This document shows, in pieces, positions 1-8,872 of a stretch of DNA of 64,000 bases. The stretch's first letter is position 1, and the number at the start of each line of letters is the position of its first letter. Source of the stretch: Pseudomonadota bacterium (lineage in GTDB: Bacteria; Desulfobacterota; Syntrophorhabdia; Syntrophorhabdales; Syntrophorhabdaceae); the NCBI GenBank assembly GCA_026388255.1, contig JAPLKC010000035.1, forward strand, positions 1-64,000. The letters are read 5' to 3'. Both the position numbers and the translations under genes were made by a program. The notes under the pieces are model-generated. The model saw only the letters and a program-made list of their open reading frames with translations. It did no database searches and was not told the origin of the DNA.

Positions 1-50
1 TCTCTCGTTACGTATTGCGTGTTGCCCGATGATGCATTGATGTAGGTCAT
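1..50 (-). CDS. Possible 5' end of a leftward gene (partial)
   Basis: Reading leftward from base 50, an ATG is followed by 16 open codons (MTYINASSGNTQYVTR) that run off the window edge. A GGAGAG ribosome-binding sequence lies just before it at about bases 55-60. I do not recognise the product. Its position right beside a truncated oxidoreductase remnant would fit an inserted or rearranged neighbour, but 50 bases are too few to decide. Confidence 0.3.
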   Translation of the reverse strand, partial: MTYINASSGNTQYVTR

Positions 51-142
51 GTTTCTCTCCTTTTTTTCTTACAGAAAAAACAAAGAGATAATGACCCTCT
101 GATGGTCTAAGAATCAAGTATCATTTTGTTACGTATAGCAAT

Positions 143-496
143 GTGAATTGGATGTCGCCGGTTAAGATAAGAACAACGCTCATCGGTGGTGACAAAAAGA
201 TGCTTGTCTGGAATGATCTTCAAGAAGATCAAAAAATAGAAATATACGACAAAGGAGTTGATGTAGAAAGCAGGGAAGGCATTTATGATCTCCTTGTCAG
301 TTACCGTTCAGGAGATATGTGGGTGCCGAAAGTGAATAAAACGGAAGCGTTGAAGCTTGAAACAGAACATTTTGTAGACTGTGTGTTAAACAATAAAACG
401 CCCATCAATGATGGTATATCAGGATTAAGAGTTGTCGAAGTTCTTGAAGCTGCAAATAAATCGTTAATGAAAAAGGGTGAAATAGTAGAACTATGA
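143..496 (+). pseudogene. C-terminal remnant of a Gfo/Idh/MocA oxidoreductase (WbpB/WlbA type)
   Basis: The reading frame encodes only the C-terminal third of a Gfo/Idh/MocA sugar dehydrogenase. It has the NWMSPVKIRTTLIGG strand, the KKML-W-DL segment and the C-terminal helix around DGISGLRVVEVLEAA. The N-terminal Rossmann fold with its GxGxxG motif and the catalytic EKP segment are absent. Family members are about 310-350 residues; this is 117 from a GTG at 143. Homology-like coding seems to start about ten codons before that GTG (near FVTYSNVNW), but an in-frame TGA at 92-94 closes the frame. The 3' end overlaps the next gene by 4 bases (ATGA), as in an intact wbpB-D-E order. In that pathway the enzyme oxidises the 3-position of UDP-GlcNAc-uronate. 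I infer a truncated, inactive gene. Confidence 0.75.
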
Positions 497-981
497 GTCA
501 ATATTTGTCCGTATCAGATGATGTCAAGCTTGGGAAAAACATAAAACTGTCAAAGTTTATAAACCTGTACGGATGCTCCATCGGCGATAATACCAAGATA
601 GGTGCATTTGTAGAGGTACAGAAAAATGCCGTAATCGGCAAGAACTGCAAAATATCAAGCCACACCTTTATCTGTGAAGGCGTGACCATAGAAGACAATG
701 TTTTTGTCGGACACGGTGTAGCTTTCATAAACGACCTTTACCCGAGAGCAACAAACCCTGAAGGTGCATTGCAGACAGAGGAGGATTGGAAAGTGGAACC
801 AACTTTGGTTAAAAGAGGAGCTTCAATTGGCTCCGGATCAACTATCCTCTGTAATGTAACAATAGGAGAAAATGCAGTTATAGGAGCCGGTAGTGTTGTA
901 ACGAAAGATGTACCGCCAGATATGATAGTGGCGGGCAATCCGGCCCGTATACTGAGAAAAATCCAGGAGGTTAAACCGTGA
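493..981 (+). CDS. wbpD: WbpD/WlbB-like sugar N-acetyltransferase
   Basis: A 162-residue left-handed beta-helix acyltransferase. Hexapeptide repeats run through most of the protein (for example IGDNTKIGAFVEVQKNAVIG, then IGENAVIGAGSVVTKDV). The C-terminal AGNPARILRKI is typical of this family. Known members (WbpD, WlbB) acetylate the 3-amino group of a UDP-GlcNAc-derived uronic acid using acetyl-CoA in the cytoplasm. It overlaps the upstream oxidoreductase remnant and the downstream aminotransferase by 4 bases each, so the three were translated as one operon. Substrate assignment rests on that gene order; the fold assignment is firm. Confidence 0.85.
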   Translation: MSQYLSVSDDVKLGKNIKLSKFINLYGCSIGDNTKIGAFVEVQKNAVIGKNCKISSHTFICEGVTIEDNVFVGHGVAFINDLYPRATNPEGALQTEEDWKVEPTLVKRGASIGSGSTILCNVTIGENAVIGAGSVVTKDVPPDMIVAGNPARILRKIQEVKP

Positions 982-2078
982 AAGTACCTTTTCTCGATCT
1001 TAAAATGCAGTATCAGTCTCTTAGAACAGAAATTAATCAAGCATTACAAAATGTTATGGACAATACAGCCTTTGCCGGCGGACCCTTAGTCGCGCAGTTT
1101 GAAAAGGAATTTGCCGCATTCTGTGGATCTGAGCATGCTATCGGAGTGGGTTCCGGAACAGATGCCCTGTGGCTGAGCCTGATTGCTCTTGGTGTTGGTG
1201 AAGGAGATGAAGTTATAACGGTGCCTGATACGTTTATTGCGACTGCAGAGGCCATAAGTTTTTGCGGTGCAAAGCCTGTTTTTGTTGATGTTGATGAAAA
1301 AACTTACAACATGGACACATCTTTAATTGAGGCCGCAATTACATCAAAGACAAAGGCGATAATACCGGTCCATCTTTTTGGTCAGACGGCCGATATGGAT
1401 TCAATAATGGATATCGCCAGAGAGCATGGTTTACATGTCATTGAAGATGCATGTCAGGCACACGGGGCTTTATACAAGGGAAACTCAGCCGGTACAATGG
1501 GTGACGCGGGCTGTTTTAGTTTCTATCCGGGCAAGAACCTCGGAGCCTATGGTGAAGCAGGTGCTGTGGTAACCAACAACGGTGATATGGCAGACAGAAT
1601 TCGCATATTGCGGGATCATGGTCAGGCAAAAAAGTACTACCATAATTTTATAGGTTGGAACGCACGTATGGATGGTTTTCAGGGCGCTATTTTAAGTGTT
1701 AAAATAAAATATCTTAATGCATGGAATGAAGCGCGTCGCAAAAACGCGCTTTTATACAATTTAGCCCTCGAAGGTGTAGATGGTCTTATTCTGCCTAAAG
1801 AGGCTGATTTCGCAAAACACGTATATCATATTTATGCGATACGCGCTAAAGATCGTGACAATCTCATAGCCGGTCTTGCCGAGAAGGAAATTAATTGCGG
1901 AATCCACTATCCTATCCCGGTTCATTTGCAGACTGCTTACGATTTTCTGGGTTATTGCAAAGGAAGTTTGCCAGTTGCAGAGAAGTGTGCCGAAGAATTT
2001 GTTTCGCTGCCGATGTTCCCGGAATTAACCAAGGATCAGATTGAGTATGTAGCTAATGGAATAAGGGATCTTCTCTAA
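978..2078 (+). CDS. wbpE: DegT/DnrJ/EryC1/StrS aminotransferase (WbpE-like)
   Basis: A 366-residue PLP-dependent sugar aminotransferase starting at GTG 978, overlapping the acetyltransferase stop. The family landmarks are present: GSGTDALWLSLIALG, PVHLFGQTADMD, EDACQAHGA, and the Schiff-base lysine in FSFYPGKNLGAYGEAGA. WbpE/WlbC enzymes transfer the amino group of glutamate to the 3-keto UDP-GlcNAc-uronate. The product is the substrate of the acetyltransferase encoded just before it. The full protein is intact in length and motifs. Confidence 0.9.
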   Translation: MKVPFLDLKMQYQSLRTEINQALQNVMDNTAFAGGPLVAQFEKEFAAFCGSEHAIGVGSGTDALWLSLIALGVGEGDEVITVPDTFIATAEAISFCGAKPVFVDVDEKTYNMDTSLIEAAITSKTKAIIPVHLFGQTADMDSIMDIAREHGLHVIEDACQAHGALYKGNSAGTMGDAGCFSFYPGKNLGAYGEAGAVVTNNGDMADRIRILRDHGQAKKYYHNFIGWNARMDGFQGAILSVKIKYLNAWNEARRKNALLYNLALEGVDGLILPKEADFAKHVYHIYAIRAKDRDNLIAGLAEKEINCGIHYPIPVHLQTAYDFLGYCKGSLPVAEKCAEEFVSLPMFPELTKDQIEYVANGIRDLL

Positions 2079-2161
2079 AGCGAGATACATTTACATTGTT
2101 TCTGATTCCCAAGGATTAACGGGCATGAACGCCGTATTTTTGCATTCTTTTTTGCTATCTC

Positions 2162-3196
2162 ATGGACCTTCAAATTATTAACCCAATCAATTTTGTAGGA
2201 TGGGACAGCCTGGTTCTTGAAAAATCCGGCTATTCTTTCTTTCACTCATCTGCCTGGGCAAGAGTACTGAGCGAAGCCTATCATTATAATCCCGTTTATT
2301 TTGTATTATTTGATAGTGGACATATTTTGGCATTGATCCCGCTTATGGAGGTAGATAGTAAGATAACCGGTAAACGGGCCGTTTCCCTGCCTTTTACTGA
2401 TTATTGTGAACCCATATTTGACAATCCTGAGCAACTTAATGTTCTGTTTAATGCCATGATTGATCATGGTAAGAGATTCAAATGGCGATATTTGGAATTA
2501 AGAGGTGCCCAGGACGGTTTGAACTATTCAGAATACTCTGAAAGATATCTCCATCATTTTCTGACCTTATCCCGAAAAGAAGAATCAATATTTACCGACT
2601 TCAGAAAGGGGACGAAAAGTGCTATCCACAAAGCTGCAAGAGAAGGAGTAGAGGTAAAAATCTTAAACAGTATGGAATCTGTGAGAGATTTTTATAAACT
2701 TAACTGTATTACGAGGAAGCGCCATGGGATACCCCCACAGCCTTACTTTTTTTTTAAAAAACTCCATGAACACGTTATATCGAAAAATATGGGTTTTGTT
2801 GCACTTGCTTCCTTCCGGAACAACTATATTGCCGGCGCCATGTTTGTCAATTTCGGAGAGGAAGCGATGTACAAGTATGCGGCATCATATATGGAATTTC
2901 AATGTTTAAGGGCGAATAACCTTATTTTGTGGGAGGCGATAAGATGGTATTGTCAACGTGGTTATAAGACCCTATCTTTGGGAAGAACGGAGCCTGAGAA
3001 CGAAGGCCTCAGAAAGTTCAAGACAGGTTGGGGCGCTACGGAAAAGGAGATAGGATACTATAGATATAATTTAATGAAGAATACTCCCACGAAAACTGCC
3101 CAGAAAGTAGGAAAATTTAACCATTTTTTATTCAGCAAAATGCCCATCCCGGTACTCAAATCGATAGGTTCCCTGCTGTATAAACATATAGGGTGA
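2162..3196 (+). CDS. FemAB-like GNAT protein, exosortase/PEP-CTERM-associated type
   Basis: A 344-residue protein with tandem acyltransferase (GNAT-like) halves of the FemAB group. Typical pieces are FFHSSAWARVLSEAY at the N-terminus, LPFTDYCEP, RKGTKSAIHKAAREGVEV in the middle, and YKTLSLGRTEPENEGLRKFKTGWG near the C-terminus. FemAB proteins transfer aminoacyl groups; the subgroup found in exosortase loci has no proven reaction. The context of exopolysaccharide and exosortase genes fits that subgroup. The ATG at 2162 has no clear ribosome-binding site. The next gene starts 3 bases after its stop. Confidence 0.75.
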   Translation: MDLQIINPINFVGWDSLVLEKSGYSFFHSSAWARVLSEAYHYNPVYFVLFDSGHILALIPLMEVDSKITGKRAVSLPFTDYCEPIFDNPEQLNVLFNAMIDHGKRFKWRYLELRGAQDGLNYSEYSERYLHHFLTLSRKEESIFTDFRKGTKSAIHKAAREGVEVKILNSMESVRDFYKLNCITRKRHGIPPQPYFFFKKLHEHVISKNMGFVALASFRNNYIAGAMFVNFGEEAMYKYAASYMEFQCLRANNLILWEAIRWYCQRGYKTLSLGRTEPENEGLRKFKTGWGATEKEIGYYRYNLMKNTPTKTAQKVGKFNHFLFSKMPIPVLKSIGSLLYKHIG

Positions 3197-3199
3197 TGA

Positions 3200-4126
3200 A
3201 TGCTGCCTAGTTTCCTCACAGCTTTTTATTATAATATAAAACCCATTGTACCAAGGTCATTACAAATCTTACTCAGAAGGCTTATGGCTAAATACAAACT
3301 GAACAGTTGCAGAGATGTCTGGCCGATCGATGAGAAGGCAGGTAATCCCCCTATTGGCTGGAACGTATGGCCGGAGGGCAAGAAATTTGCCCTGATCTTA
3401 ACTCATGATGTTGAAACCGCAGGTGGTCACGACAAAAGCCGCGAACTGGCCGATCTCGAGCAATCCATGAATTTCTGTTCATCTTTCAACTTTGTGCCTG
3501 AACGATATTCTGTCTCACCGGATCTGCGAAAGTATTTGAATACGAAGGGTTTTGAAGTGGGGATACACGGGTTATACCACGATGGAAAGCTCTACCGTTC
3601 CAGAGAAATATTTCTTGAGCGAGCTTTCAAAATCAATAAATATCTTGAAGCATGGGGAAGTGTTGGTTTCCGATCACCATTTATGCAGCATAACCTCGAT
3701 TGGATTCATGATTTAAATATCGAGTATGACGCCTCAACCTTTGATACTGATCCATTTGAACCTCAACCTGACGGCGTGGAGACAATATTCCCTTTTTGGG
3801 TTGCAGACAAGAGCAAAGAAAAAGGATATATCGAGCTCCCGTGTACACTTCCACAAGATTTTACGCTATTTAAGCTTCTCGAAGAGCAGGATATTTCTAT
3901 ATGGAAGAAAAAATTAGACTGGGTTGTGGACCGTGGCGGCATGGTATTGGTAAATACCCATCCTGACTATATGAATTTCGGAACATCCAAGCCGAATATG
4001 GAAGAATATCCTATCAAATATTACACAGATCTTCTTGAATATATTAAAAAAAAATACGAAAGACAGTTCTGGCATGTACTGCCTAGGGATATTGCAAGAT
4101 TTTGGTTCAATAATTTCAAAAATTGA
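3200..4126 (+). CDS. Polysaccharide deacetylase family protein (NodB-like)
   Basis: A 308-residue carbohydrate esterase-4-like protein. The metal-site motif appears as LILTHDVETAGG at about residue 72, followed by VGIHGLYHDGKLY (second motif) and VGFRSPFMQHNLDW (the FRSP motif). Such enzymes remove N-acetyl or O-acetyl groups from polysaccharides. No signal peptide is visible, so an action on lipid-linked or cytoplasmic intermediates is possible. It lies 3 bases after the FemAB gene, in one operon. The substrate is unknown. Confidence 0.8.
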   Translation: MLPSFLTAFYYNIKPIVPRSLQILLRRLMAKYKLNSCRDVWPIDEKAGNPPIGWNVWPEGKKFALILTHDVETAGGHDKSRELADLEQSMNFCSSFNFVPERYSVSPDLRKYLNTKGFEVGIHGLYHDGKLYRSREIFLERAFKINKYLEAWGSVGFRSPFMQHNLDWIHDLNIEYDASTFDTDPFEPQPDGVETIFPFWVADKSKEKGYIELPCTLPQDFTLFKLLEEQDISIWKKKLDWVVDRGGMVLVNTHPDYMNFGTSKPNMEEYPIKYYTDLLEYIKKKYERQFWHVLPRDIARFWFNNFKN

Positions 4127-4175
4127 GGTAAGATAAAATTAACAGACAATTTATTAGAAATAAAAACAACAGCTT

Positions 4176-5225
4176 ATGGATCCACTAATGCAAAAGAAAA
4201 TATGGATCGATTTAGACAATTCACCGCACGTGCCATTTTTTAAGCCGATCATAGGCAAATTGCAGGAAGCCGGATATATTTTATTTATTACTGCCAGGGA
4301 CAGTTATCAGGTATATAATCTCGCCGATTTTATGAAGATTGAATATAAAAAAGTCGGACGCCATTATGGTAAGAACAAATTTATGAAACTTTATGGCTTT
4401 TTGCATAGAGGAATACAGTTGCTGCCGCTTGCTTTAAGGGAAAAACCTGATCTTGCATTGTCCCACGGTTCCAGATCGCAGATACTTGTATCATCAATTC
4501 TTGGAATAACATCGATTGCAATTTCCGATTATGAACACACTGCAGAAGTTGTCAGTCCAACATGGGCTCTTGTGCCCGATATTATGCATAAAGAGAAAAT
4601 CAAGCATTTTAAAAAGGGTATTCTTACCTACCCAGGGATTAAAGAGGATGTGTATGTTCCGTATTTTCAACCGAATCCTAAAATTCTTCAAGAATTGGGC
4701 GTTCACACGGAGAGCCTGTTGATTGTCATACGGCCCCCGGCTGTTGAGGCACATTATCATACTGCTGAAAGCGAATCACTTTTTTTGAAAACGATTGATT
4801 TTCTTGGTAATATTGAGAATGTTTGCATGATTCTGGTTCCAAGAAATGACCGTCAAAAATTACTTGTCAAGAATACATGGCCTGATTTATATAAAAGAAA
4901 AAAGATAATCATACCTGAGCAGGTTGTTGACGGACTTAATTTGATGTGGTATGCCGATGTGGTGATTAGTGGTGGCGGAACTATGAATAGGGAGGCTGCG
5001 GCCTTAGGTGTGCCCGTCTACAGTATCTTTCGCGGAAAATTGGGTGCTGTAGATAAATACCTTGTTGATTGCGGCCGTTTAACTTTACTGGAAAATGAAG
5101 AAGGCCTGAAAAATGTTCTGAAGATTCCGAAGAGAAATCGATCAGAAGATACAATTTTAAGGAATAATCTGGCATTGACAAGTATCATAAGCAATGTTAC
5201 CAAAGTTCTTGAAAATGTATTTTAG
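4176..5225 (+). CDS. DUF354 protein, glycosyltransferase/epimerase-like fold
   Basis: A 349-residue protein of the DUF354 group. It opens with KKIWIDLDNSPHVPFFKPII and carries DLALSHGSRSQILVSSILG, then a C-terminal GGGTMNREAAALGVPVYSIF. The last segment matches the nucleotide-sugar-binding half of GT-B enzymes such as UDP-GlcNAc 2-epimerase. DUF354 genes commonly sit in polysaccharide loci; no reaction is established. An in-frame ATG at 4188 (MQKKIW) is an alternative start, since the first four residues add nothing recognisable. Confidence 0.75.
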   Translation: MDPLMQKKIWIDLDNSPHVPFFKPIIGKLQEAGYILFITARDSYQVYNLADFMKIEYKKVGRHYGKNKFMKLYGFLHRGIQLLPLALREKPDLALSHGSRSQILVSSILGITSIAISDYEHTAEVVSPTWALVPDIMHKEKIKHFKKGILTYPGIKEDVYVPYFQPNPKILQELGVHTESLLIVIRPPAVEAHYHTAESESLFLKTIDFLGNIENVCMILVPRNDRQKLLVKNTWPDLYKRKKIIIPEQVVDGLNLMWYADVVISGGGTMNREAAALGVPVYSIFRGKLGAVDKYLVDCGRLTLLENEEGLKNVLKIPKRNRSEDTILRNNLALTSIISNVTKVLENVF

Positions 5226-5291
5226 GACTGCAATCTGCATAAAAATAACTAAACATAAAAAATAAGTATAATTGACCCTTATGGAGAAAAA

Positions 5292-6548
5292 GTGAAAATT
5301 CTCAGTGTAGTTGGCACCAGGCCGAATTTTATGAAGGTTGCCCCTGTCTGTGCAGCAATAGAAAAGCACAACAGGCACTATGCCGGTTCTCCGCAGACCA
5401 TAGAACATATTCTGGTTCATACGGGCCAACATTACGATCAACTGATGTCAGATTCTTTTTTTAATGACCTGAATCTTCCCAAACCGGATATTAACCTGGG
5501 AGTTGGTTCCGGGACGCATATTGAACAATTGGCTGAGATCATGAAAAAGTTTGCAAAAGTTTTGCTTCAAGTTATACCTGATGTTGTGATTGTTGTAGGT
5601 GATGTAAATTCTACACTTGCATGTGCGCTCGCAGCTTCAAAAATATTCCATGATTCGAAAAATGTTAAACCATCTATTGCCCATGTTGAAGCAGGTCTCC
5701 GTTCCTTTGATCAGACTATGCCTGAAGAAACGAACAGGGTACTTACCGACCATCTCTCTGATTATCTTTTTGTTACCGAAAGAAGTGGAATACTTAATTT
5801 AAAAAAAGAAGGTATTCCAGACGAAAAAGTATATTTCGTCGGCAACACCATGATAGATACCTTGCTGATTTTTAAGGATATTGCAAACAGATCAACAATT
5901 CTGTCGAATTTAGGTATTGCTTCTCAAGTCAGCAAAACAACCGGTACAGAGGAAACATTCAAGGACTGCTTGATCACTCCTTATGCTTTATTGACGCTTC
6001 ACCGTCCTTCAAATGTTGACAACAAGCCACTTTTTTTGAACATAATAGAAGCTTTGGCTGAAATCTCAATATACCTCCCTGTTATTTTTCCTGCCCATCC
6101 CCGTACTGTGAATAAAATTAATGAATTCGGTATCAATAATTATTTTAACTTTTTAACGGGACTTCAGACTTGTGGAAATGGGGCACAAATCTCAGAAAAA
6201 AGAATAAACCTTATTGATCCGTTAAGCTATATCGATTTTTTATGTCTAATGTCTAATGCGAAAATAGTTTTGACTGATTCCGGAGGTATTCAGGAGGAAA
6301 CTACCTGTTTAGGCATACCCTGTGTTACGGTAAGAAATAATACTGAAAGACCTGTAACAATAGAAGAAGGAACAAATATTCTTGCAGGGACGGATAAAAA
6401 CAAAATAATAAAATGTTTTCATGATCAATTAAGAAAAATTGCCGCCACTAAAAGTCCGGACTACTGGGACGGCAGAGCCGCCGAAAGAATCATCGATGTT
6501 TTAGCTGCAAAGGTATACGCACAAAGAGAAAAAGAGGGATTATGTTAG
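5292..6548 (+). CDS. wecB: Non-hydrolysing UDP-GlcNAc 2-epimerase (WecB/WbpI family)
   Basis: A 418-residue GT-B-fold epimerase. It begins MKILSVVGTRPNFMKVAPV and contains VHTGQHYD, HVEAGLRSFDQTMPEETNR and LTDSGGIQEETTCLGIPCVT, all diagnostic. The enzyme inverts C2 of UDP-GlcNAc or of its diacetamido-uronate derivative. Next to the WbpA/D/E-type genes, the WbpI role (making the manno isomer) is plausible. Start is GTG at 5292. There is an insertion of about 20 residues around position 200 (ASQVSKTTGTEETFKDC) that many relatives lack. The last 7 bases overlap the next gene. Confidence 0.9.
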   Translation: MKILSVVGTRPNFMKVAPVCAAIEKHNRHYAGSPQTIEHILVHTGQHYDQLMSDSFFNDLNLPKPDINLGVGSGTHIEQLAEIMKKFAKVLLQVIPDVVIVVGDVNSTLACALAASKIFHDSKNVKPSIAHVEAGLRSFDQTMPEETNRVLTDHLSDYLFVTERSGILNLKKEGIPDEKVYFVGNTMIDTLLIFKDIANRSTILSNLGIASQVSKTTGTEETFKDCLITPYALLTLHRPSNVDNKPLFLNIIEALAEISIYLPVIFPAHPRTVNKINEFGINNYFNFLTGLQTCGNGAQISEKRINLIDPLSYIDFLCLMSNAKIVLTDSGGIQEETTCLGIPCVTVRNNTERPVTIEEGTNILAGTDKNKIIKCFHDQLRKIAATKSPDYWDGRAAERIIDVLAAKVYAQREKEGLC

Positions 6549-7876
6549 CCGATCCATTAACCGGTATCACATATGTTACATTAATGGGCTTGATGCTCAC
6601 ATTGATTATGGGTGTAATGTCAATAACTTTGCAAAGACAATATGCCATTATCCCTTTTCTTTTTATAACCTTATTTGTTTCCGGCGGCCAGAGAATAGTA
6701 ATAGGTGATTTCAATTTTATCTTGTACAGAATAGCAACATTTTTTGCGTGGGTAGGCGTGATGAGACGCCATGACCTTCAATTTATCACGCTAAACCGTA
6801 TCGACAAAGTCTTTATTTACTTTGTTATTGCGGCATTCTTTTCACGTGTCCTTTTATTTGGGAGCTGGGCAAGTGTCGTGAACCGTCTTGGATTCGCCTA
6901 TGATATGATCGGTATGTATTTTCTCTTCAGATGTTTGATAACAGATATGGAAGATGTTGTCCGAGTAATTAAAATCTTTACGTATTTCGCCGTAGGTGTT
7001 GCTGCTATAATGATTTTCGAATCTCTGACAGGACAAAAGTTTACTTTTTTCGGTGGATTGCAGCAGGTCGTTGAAGTTCGTGAGACAAAAGTACGGGCGC
7101 AAGGCCCATTCGGTCATTCGATCTTGGCCGGGACCTTCGGGGCAGTGCTTGTGCCGATGGCAATTTCGCTTTGGAAGGAAGAGCGTGGGGGAAAGAAGAT
7201 CGCTATTATCTGTTTTTTTGCTTCGACAATCATTGTTATGACTTCCGGATCGAGTGGCCCGGTTATGTCTTATGTGGCAGGTTTATTTGGAATATTTATG
7301 TGGCGTTTTAAAAACAATGCCCGTTTTATATGGCGTGTAACTCTGGTAACTATGGTGTTTTTGCAAATTGGCCTATCATGGAACGTATGGCGTCTTTTAG
7401 CAAAGTTCAAGATATATACGGCATCAACAGCCTATCACAGGTACAAGCTCCTGGATGCTTTTTTTGAGCAATTTGGAGATTGGTGGCTGTTTGGCTCTGC
7501 AAGTACGGCATATTGGGACGAATATGGTAAGCTGGCGGATGTAACAAATTGGTTTGTACGGATTGGAGTGAATGGAGGACTGTTCACTCTTATCCTTTTT
7601 ATATACATTTTTGTCCTATGCTTTAACGGGCTTGGAAAATTATTAAGAGCCAGCGAGGGTGAACCGGGAAAGCAATTTTTCTTATGGGGGATTGGAGCTT
7701 CTTTATTTACTCATGTTGTTTCATCTTTTGGAGTTGCTTATTTTGATCAAAACGTTTCCATATTTTTAACCGCTATTGCAATGATTTCACTTATTATCAG
7801 TTTGCCACAAAATGTAGCAAAAGAGGAGGAATCACTGGATTCTAAAGGGCAGTTCGTTTATTTATCGGCAAAATAA
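6542..7876 (+). CDS. O-antigen ligase/polymerase-like membrane protein
   Basis: A 444-residue integral membrane protein with about 11-12 hydrophobic segments and a long central loop (GPFGHSILAGTFGAVLVPMA), as in Wzy/WaaL family members. These join or polymerise repeat units at the periplasmic face of the inner membrane. It overlaps the epimerase gene by 7 bases. The flippase encoded at 13408 would supply its substrate. Ligase and polymerase cannot be told apart from sequence alone. Confidence 0.75.
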   Translation: MLADPLTGITYVTLMGLMLTLIMGVMSITLQRQYAIIPFLFITLFVSGGQRIVIGDFNFILYRIATFFAWVGVMRRHDLQFITLNRIDKVFIYFVIAAFFSRVLLFGSWASVVNRLGFAYDMIGMYFLFRCLITDMEDVVRVIKIFTYFAVGVAAIMIFESLTGQKFTFFGGLQQVVEVRETKVRAQGPFGHSILAGTFGAVLVPMAISLWKEERGGKKIAIICFFASTIIVMTSGSSGPVMSYVAGLFGIFMWRFKNNARFIWRVTLVTMVFLQIGLSWNVWRLLAKFKIYTASTAYHRYKLLDAFFEQFGDWWLFGSASTAYWDEYGKLADVTNWFVRIGVNGGLFTLILFIYIFVLCFNGLGKLLRASEGEPGKQFFLWGIGASLFTHVVSSFGVAYFDQNVSIFLTAIAMISLIISLPQNVAKEEESLDSKGQFVYLSAK

Positions 7877-7907
7877 ATTATAATGAATTATCACATAAAA
7901 TAGTGCC

Positions 7908-8852
7908 TTGACAGAAGAGATTAATCTATCAATTATCATTGTAAGCTGGAATACGAAAGATTTGTTGCTGCAATGTTTACGATCTGTTATTTCAGAAATA
8001 AGTGTGTTCAGATCAGAAATTATAGTAGTTGATAATGCATCAACTGATGGTTCCGCTGCCATGGTGGAACAAATTTTCCCTGAAGTTACTCTTATAAAAA
8101 ACACATCCAACCTTGGTTTTGCAAAGGCAAACAATATTGGAATTCAACGAAGTCGAGGTAAATACATTTGTTTAATAAACTCCGACATAATAGTAGAACG
8201 TTTCTGTATAGTTAACTTATATAATTACGTTGAGCAATATCCGCAAATTGCTATAGTAGCTCCAAAAATATTAAATCCGGACAGCACGCTCCAACCTTCA
8301 TGTAAACAATTTCCAACATTATGGAATTGTACGTGTCGAGCTCTGGCTTTTGATACTTTATTTCCAGGAACGTCGTTGTTTAGCGGCCAATTGATGACTT
8401 TTTGGGCACATAATCAAATCAGGCGAGTAGATTCTCTCAGCGGTTGTTTTATGATGGTACGGCGTGAGGCAATAGATCAGGCGGGTTTGCTCGACGATTC
8501 CTTTTTTATGTACGCTGAGGACAAAGACTGGTGTAAGAGGTTTTGGGGTGCTGGTTGGCAGGTTGTGTTTTATCCGGGATCGACGGCTATTCATTTTGGC
8601 GGAGCAAGTTCTTCCATTGCTCCAGCAGAGTTTGCTATTGAGGAATGGCGTGCAAATCTGCAATATTGGAGAAAACATTACAATACACTGCAGCAGGCAG
8701 GATTTTATCTGATTATCATACTTCATGAACTGGTAAGAACCGTTATCGGATTAGCCGTCTATTTGGTAAAGCCATCTAAAAGAGATGTGATGTTAAATAA
8801 AATTAAGTCAAGTGCCGCATGCCTTCACTGGATGATTTCGCGAACCCCATAA
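7908..8852 (+). CDS. Family 2 glycosyltransferase
   Basis: A 314-residue GT-A enzyme. LSIIIVSWNTKDLL starts the nucleotide-binding half. VVDNASTDGS, LINSDIIV (the DxD-like metal motif), and SGCFMMVRREAIDQAGLLDDSFFMYAEDKDWCKR follow. This layout is usual for rhamnosyl- or related transferases acting on lipid-linked glycans. A C-terminal hydrophobic stretch (FYLIIILHELVRTVIGLAVYL) may attach it to the membrane. The start is TTG at 7908; no better codon precedes the conserved region. Confidence 0.85.
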   Translation: MTEEINLSIIIVSWNTKDLLLQCLRSVISEISVFRSEIIVVDNASTDGSAAMVEQIFPEVTLIKNTSNLGFAKANNIGIQRSRGKYICLINSDIIVERFCIVNLYNYVEQYPQIAIVAPKILNPDSTLQPSCKQFPTLWNCTCRALAFDTLFPGTSLFSGQLMTFWAHNQIRRVDSLSGCFMMVRREAIDQAGLLDDSFFMYAEDKDWCKRFWGAGWQVVFYPGSTAIHFGGASSSIAPAEFAIEEWRANLQYWRKHYNTLQQAGFYLIIILHELVRTVIGLAVYLVKPSKRDVMLNKIKSSAACLHWMISRTP

Positions 8853-8872
8853 ATTGATCTACTTACGGAAAA

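Noticed and set aside
62-80. TTTTTTCT-TAC-AGAAAAAA as a bidirectional terminator or mobile-element end
   Set aside because: The stem is all A/T and would be weak, and no matching copy is seen elsewhere in the window.
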